DNA from: Brassica napus
Taxonomy: Eukaryota; Streptophyta; Magnoliopsida; Brassicales; Brassicaceae
Length of the DNA: 64,000 nucleotides
Assembly (NCBI RefSeq): GCF_020379485.1
Contig: NW_026014810.1
Coordinates: 1 to 64,000, forward strand
Reading direction: 5' to 3'
The notes under the pieces are model-generated. The model saw only the letters and a program-made list of their open reading frames with translations. It did not search any database and was not told the DNA's origin. The stretch's first letter is position 1. Each line of letters opens with the position of its first letter. The translations under genes were made by a program, and so were the position numbers. Below, one piece after another: positions 61,382 through 64,000 of this stretch.

Positions 61382-64000
61382 ATGGAAAGCAACAAGGCAG
61401 TGGTTCCGGTTACTCTCAAGGGGGGTAACTACCTTTTGTGGTCTCGTTTGGTGAAGACAGCAGTGGGGAGTAAGGGTTTATGGGGACACATCACACAGAG
61501 TGAAGCCCCAAAGCTCATTACTTATGAAGGCGACAAGGAGATTGTCGAGTGCGATGAAGAGAAGTGGGAGCAAGATGATCAGCTGGTGATGTCCATACTC
61601 CAACGGTCTCTTGAAGTGTCTATCCTGGAGGCATACAGCTACTGTGAGACAGCAAAGGATCTTTGGGACACGCTAAAGAAGGTTTATGGTAACATCTCAA
61701 ACTTGAGCCGTGTGTTTGAAGTGAAACGTGCTATCAACAGCTTGACACAGGAGGACATGGAGTTTACTAAGCACCTTGGGAGGTTCAGAGCCTTGTGGTC
61801 TGAACTGGAGATGCTGAGGCCAGGCACAACCAACCTAGATGAGCTGGCTGAGAGACGCGAGCAGGACAAGGTGTTTGGGTTGCTACTCACGTTGAATCCA
61901 AGCTACAACAGCCTCATCAAACACATCCTGAGGTCCGGGAAGTTACCTGACCTTGAGGACGTGTGTGCACAAGTTCAGAAGGAGGAAGGTTCTATTGGTC
62001 TCTTTGGAGGGAAAGGAGAGATCACACTTGCAAACCAAGCTGAGGTTCCGCAAGCAAACCGTGCAAGCTCTAACCAGTATGATGCAAAGAAGTTCACGGG
62101 AAATTGTGATCATTGCAAGAGACAAGGTCACAAGAAGAACCAGTGCTGGATCTTGCATCCTCATCTGAAGCCGGCCAAGTTCTCAAGAGAAAAAGATGGG
62201 AGAGCCAATGTCTCGTATGCTGGAAGTGAGCCGGGAAGTTCAAGTGTTGCTGGGAGCTCAGGCCAAGCTGGAGAGGGCGGGACACGTGAGCCTGGAGATA
62301 GCAAGGCCCTGGTGACTTACACACCTCAGCCAAGCCTTCAGAACAACCGTGAGAACGAGTACCTAAGGAGATCAGACATTGACTCCCTCATCAAAATGCT
62401 AAAGGAGAATGGTAACACACTTGGTACTCTTGGTTACTCCTTTGGTGCATCATATGAATCGTGTAGTATTGCTAGAGAACCTGATCATTCAAGCATTGCT
62501 TATAAACCTACTAGCATACTAGGACAGTCTCATATTGCACACAATCTGTTTAAACCATTGGTAGTTGATTCAGGAGCTTCTCATCATATGATTAGTGATA
62601 CTAGTTTGATTAGAGACATTGAACCTACAAATGGACATGTCATGATTGCAAATGGAGATAAAATCCCAATTAGAGGAATTGGCAAGCTAAAATTGTTTGA
62701 TAAAGACTCTAAAGCATTTTATATGCCTGACTTCACATCAAATCTATTATCTGTAAAGAAGTGTACTACAGATCTTAATTGCAATGTTATATTTAGTCCT
62801 AATGATGTGAAGTTTCAGGATATTGAGAGCAGCCAATTGATTGGAAAAGGAGTTACCAAGGGAGATTTATATTTACTTGAAGAACTAGCTCCTGTTTCTG
62901 ATTACTTATGCTCATTTACTTCTGCTTCTATGATGAATAAAAATGCATTGTGGCATGCTAGACTAGGTCATCCCCATGTTAGGGCTTTAAACTTAATGTT
63001 ACCAGGTGTGGTATTTGAAAATAAGGATTGTGAAGCTTGCATTTTAGGCAAGCATTGTAAAACTGTGTTTCCCATTTCATCTACTGTTTATGACAAATGC
63101 TTTGATCTAATTCACTCTGATGTTTGGACTGCTCCTTGCTTGTCTAGGGATAGTTTTAAATACTTTGTCACATTCATAGATGAAAAATCGAAATACACCT
63201 GGATAACACTTATTCAAACCAAAGATAGGGTGCTTGAAGCTTTTAAGAATTTTCATAACTATGTGACTAACCATTACAATGCCAAGATTAAAATTTTGAG
63301 ATCAGATAATGGTGGGGAATACACTGGTCAAGCCTTCAAGCAACATCTAGCACAACATGGGATACTACACCAAACGAGTTGTCCTTATACTCCTCAGCAA
63401 AATGGAGTGGCTGAGAGAAAGAATAGGCATCTCATGGAGGTGGCAAGGTCAATGATGTTTCAAGCAAATGTTCCTAAGAGGTTTTGGAGTGATGCTGTGG
63501 CTACATCTTGTTATCTAATCAACCGGATCCCAACTAAGATTCTACATGATCAGTCTCCTTTTGAAGCCTTGAACAAGTACAAGCCATCATTGGAGCATAT
63601 GCGAATCTTTGGATGTCTATGCTTTGTCCTTAGGCCAAAAGAGTTGAGAAACAAGCTTGAAGCAACCAGCACAAGAGCTATGTTTGTTGGCTACTCTACT
63701 ACTCAAAAGGGTTACAAGTGCTATGATCCTACTACTCGAAGAGTTCTAGTCTCTAGAGATGTAAAGTTCATTGAAGCTAAGGGGTTCTATGAGGAAAAGA
63801 ATCAAGATGAGCTGCTAGAGTTGACAAGAGAGTCAGATAGAGCGGCCAGCCTTAGAAGTATTCTAGAGGGGCTTGGGATACATACTACCCAGGATCCGAA
63901 GGAGAGACGCAGTACAACAACCACACAACCTACCGAGGCATCAAATGTAGATCATGGGGGGGGAAACACACCTGAACCAGCTGAAGTACATGTTGAAAGC
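61382..64000 (+). CDS. C10 gag-pol polyprotein, first 873 codons (3' end outside)
   Basis: It is open from ATG 61382 to the window edge with no stop. It contains the Gag UBN2-like domain, CCHC zinc knuckle (CDHCKRQGHKKNQC near 62105), protease VVDSGASHHMISD near 62565, integrase zinc finger near 62954-63042 and the catalytic DDE region (SDVW near 63119, SDNGGEY near 63305, NGVAERKN near 63410), then the acidic linker. The one residue change from C7 that I noticed is Lys to Gly near 63960. RT and RNase H lie beyond the window. Whether it is a complete active copy cannot be judged here. Confidence 0.93.
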   Translation, partial: MESNKAVVPVTLKGGNYLLWSRLVKTAVGSKGLWGHITQSEAPKLITYEGDKEIVECDEEKWEQDDQLVMSILQRSLEVSILEAYSYCETAKDLWDTLKKVYGNISNLSRVFEVKRAINSLTQEDMEFTKHLGRFRALWSELEMLRPGTTNLDELAERREQDKVFGLLLTLNPSYNSLIKHILRSGKLPDLEDVCAQVQKEEGSIGLFGGKGEITLANQAEVPQANRASSNQYDAKKFTGNCDHCKRQGHKKNQCWILHPHLKPAKFSREKDGRANVSYAGSEPGSSSVAGSSGQAGEGGTREPGDSKALVTYTPQPSLQNNRENEYLRRSDIDSLIKMLKENGNTLGTLGYSFGASYESCSIAREPDHSSIAYKPTSILGQSHIAHNLFKPLVVDSGASHHMISDTSLIRDIEPTNGHVMIANGDKIPIRGIGKLKLFDKDSKAFYMPDFTSNLLSVKKCTTDLNCNVIFSPNDVKFQDIESSQLIGKGVTKGDLYLLEELAPVSDYLCSFTSASMMNKNALWHARLGHPHVRALNLMLPGVVFENKDCEACILGKHCKTVFPISSTVYDKCFDLIHSDVWTAPCLSRDSFKYFVTFIDEKSKYTWITLIQTKDRVLEAFKNFHNYVTNHYNAKIKILRSDNGGEYTGQAFKQHLAQHGILHQTSCPYTPQQNGVAERKNRHLMEVARSMMFQANVPKRFWSDAVATSCYLINRIPTKILHDQSPFEALNKYKPSLEHMRIFGCLCFVLRPKELRNKLEATSTRAMFVGYSTTQKGYKCYDPTTRRVLVSRDVKFIEAKGFYEEKNQDELLELTRESDRAASLRSILEGLGIHTTQDPKERRSTTTTQPTEASNVDHGGGNTPEPAEVHVES

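Larger units (their letters stand above)
27655..64000 (-). mobile_element. C6: copia element split by five insertions; 5' end beyond window
   Basis: Pieces in minus-strand order from the right are 60403-60720 (after gag/PR), 47301-48536 (IN and linker), 41434-41469 (linker), 29776-31022 (RT/RH), 28244-28777 (RH end and 3' block) and the LTR 27655-28243. Removing each insertion and one TSD copy rejoins neighbouring codons, which shows that the pieces are one element. C6 is older than S1, T, C7, C8 and C10. The interval given includes those insertions. Confidence 0.87.
60721..64000 (+). mobile_element. C10: copia element, sister of C7, cut by window end
   Basis: It has the same LTR, primer site, leader and gag-pol as C7 at a constant offset of 19249 bp through the ORF, so there are no indels over 2.6 kb. 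By eye only a few substitutions separate them (CTCGGCCAG for CTCGACCAG in the LTR; GGGGGGGGAAA for GGGGGGAAAAA near 63955). The left flank is GGTTC, the probable TSD; the right end is not visible. Confidence 0.93.

Noticed and set aside
1..64000. tRNA, rRNA, microRNA or host protein gene
   Set aside because: I saw none. The only tRNA-related sequences are the 18-nt primer-binding sites, and all long frames are copia polyprotein.

Overview
The window is plant nuclear DNA made almost entirely of nested LTR retrotransposons of the Ty1/copia superfamily, and I see no host gene. Evidence for a plant: every readable primer-binding site is TGGTATCAGAGCCAGGTT (initiator Met-tRNA type), the polyproteins have the copia order gag-PR-IN-RT-RNase H, and target-site duplications (TSDs) are 5 bp. 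A dicot, perhaps Brassicaceae, is a guess from overall character and not shown by the sequence. I name the elements C1-C10, S1 (solo LTR) and T (tandem non-autonomous element).

Layout: C1 (+, 1-4160) is decayed. C2 (+, 4161-15430) is split by C3 (+, 7302-12531; TSD ACAAG). A 176-bp tandem repeat array (pieces at 15431-15513, 19035-21154 and 26915-27654) is split by C4 (-, 15514-19034, an internally deleted element) and C5 (-, 21155-26914; TSD CTATG). C6 (-) begins at 27655 and runs past the window end. It has received five insertions: S1 (28778-29775; TSD TAGAT), T (31023-41433; TSD CTCCA), C7 (+, 41470-47300; TSD GTGTT, one copy mutated), C8 (-, 48537-60402; TSD ACATT) and C10 (+, 60721 to the end). 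C8 is itself split by C9 (-, 51416-57076; TSD TTCTC).

Activity: C7 has one uninterrupted 1487-codon gag-pol ORF between near-identical LTRs and is the best candidate for an autonomous element. C10 is an almost identical copy cut by the window end. C9 also has an uninterrupted 1427-codon ORF, but its Gag has no CCHC zinc knuckle and its protease motif is changed from DSG to DSV. C5 is young, with one frameshift in integrase. The others are broken.

The most interesting signals are outside the coding regions. (1) Every element with a readable 3' end, including gag-pol-less T, has the same 3' block: an 11-bp stem-loop with compensatory base changes between elements, then a second covarying stem whose 3' arm abuts the polypurine tract. 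(2) T is LTR-int-LTR-int-LTR-int-LTR inside a single TSD pair. (3) LTRs of several families share clusters of CCGTAC boxes, and T-type LTRs add five TGCAAA-N2-TAGGG boxes. (4) One gag lineage has replaced the zinc knuckle by SRSE repeats, another by a basic segment. (5) The 176-bp array looks derived from a coding sequence.
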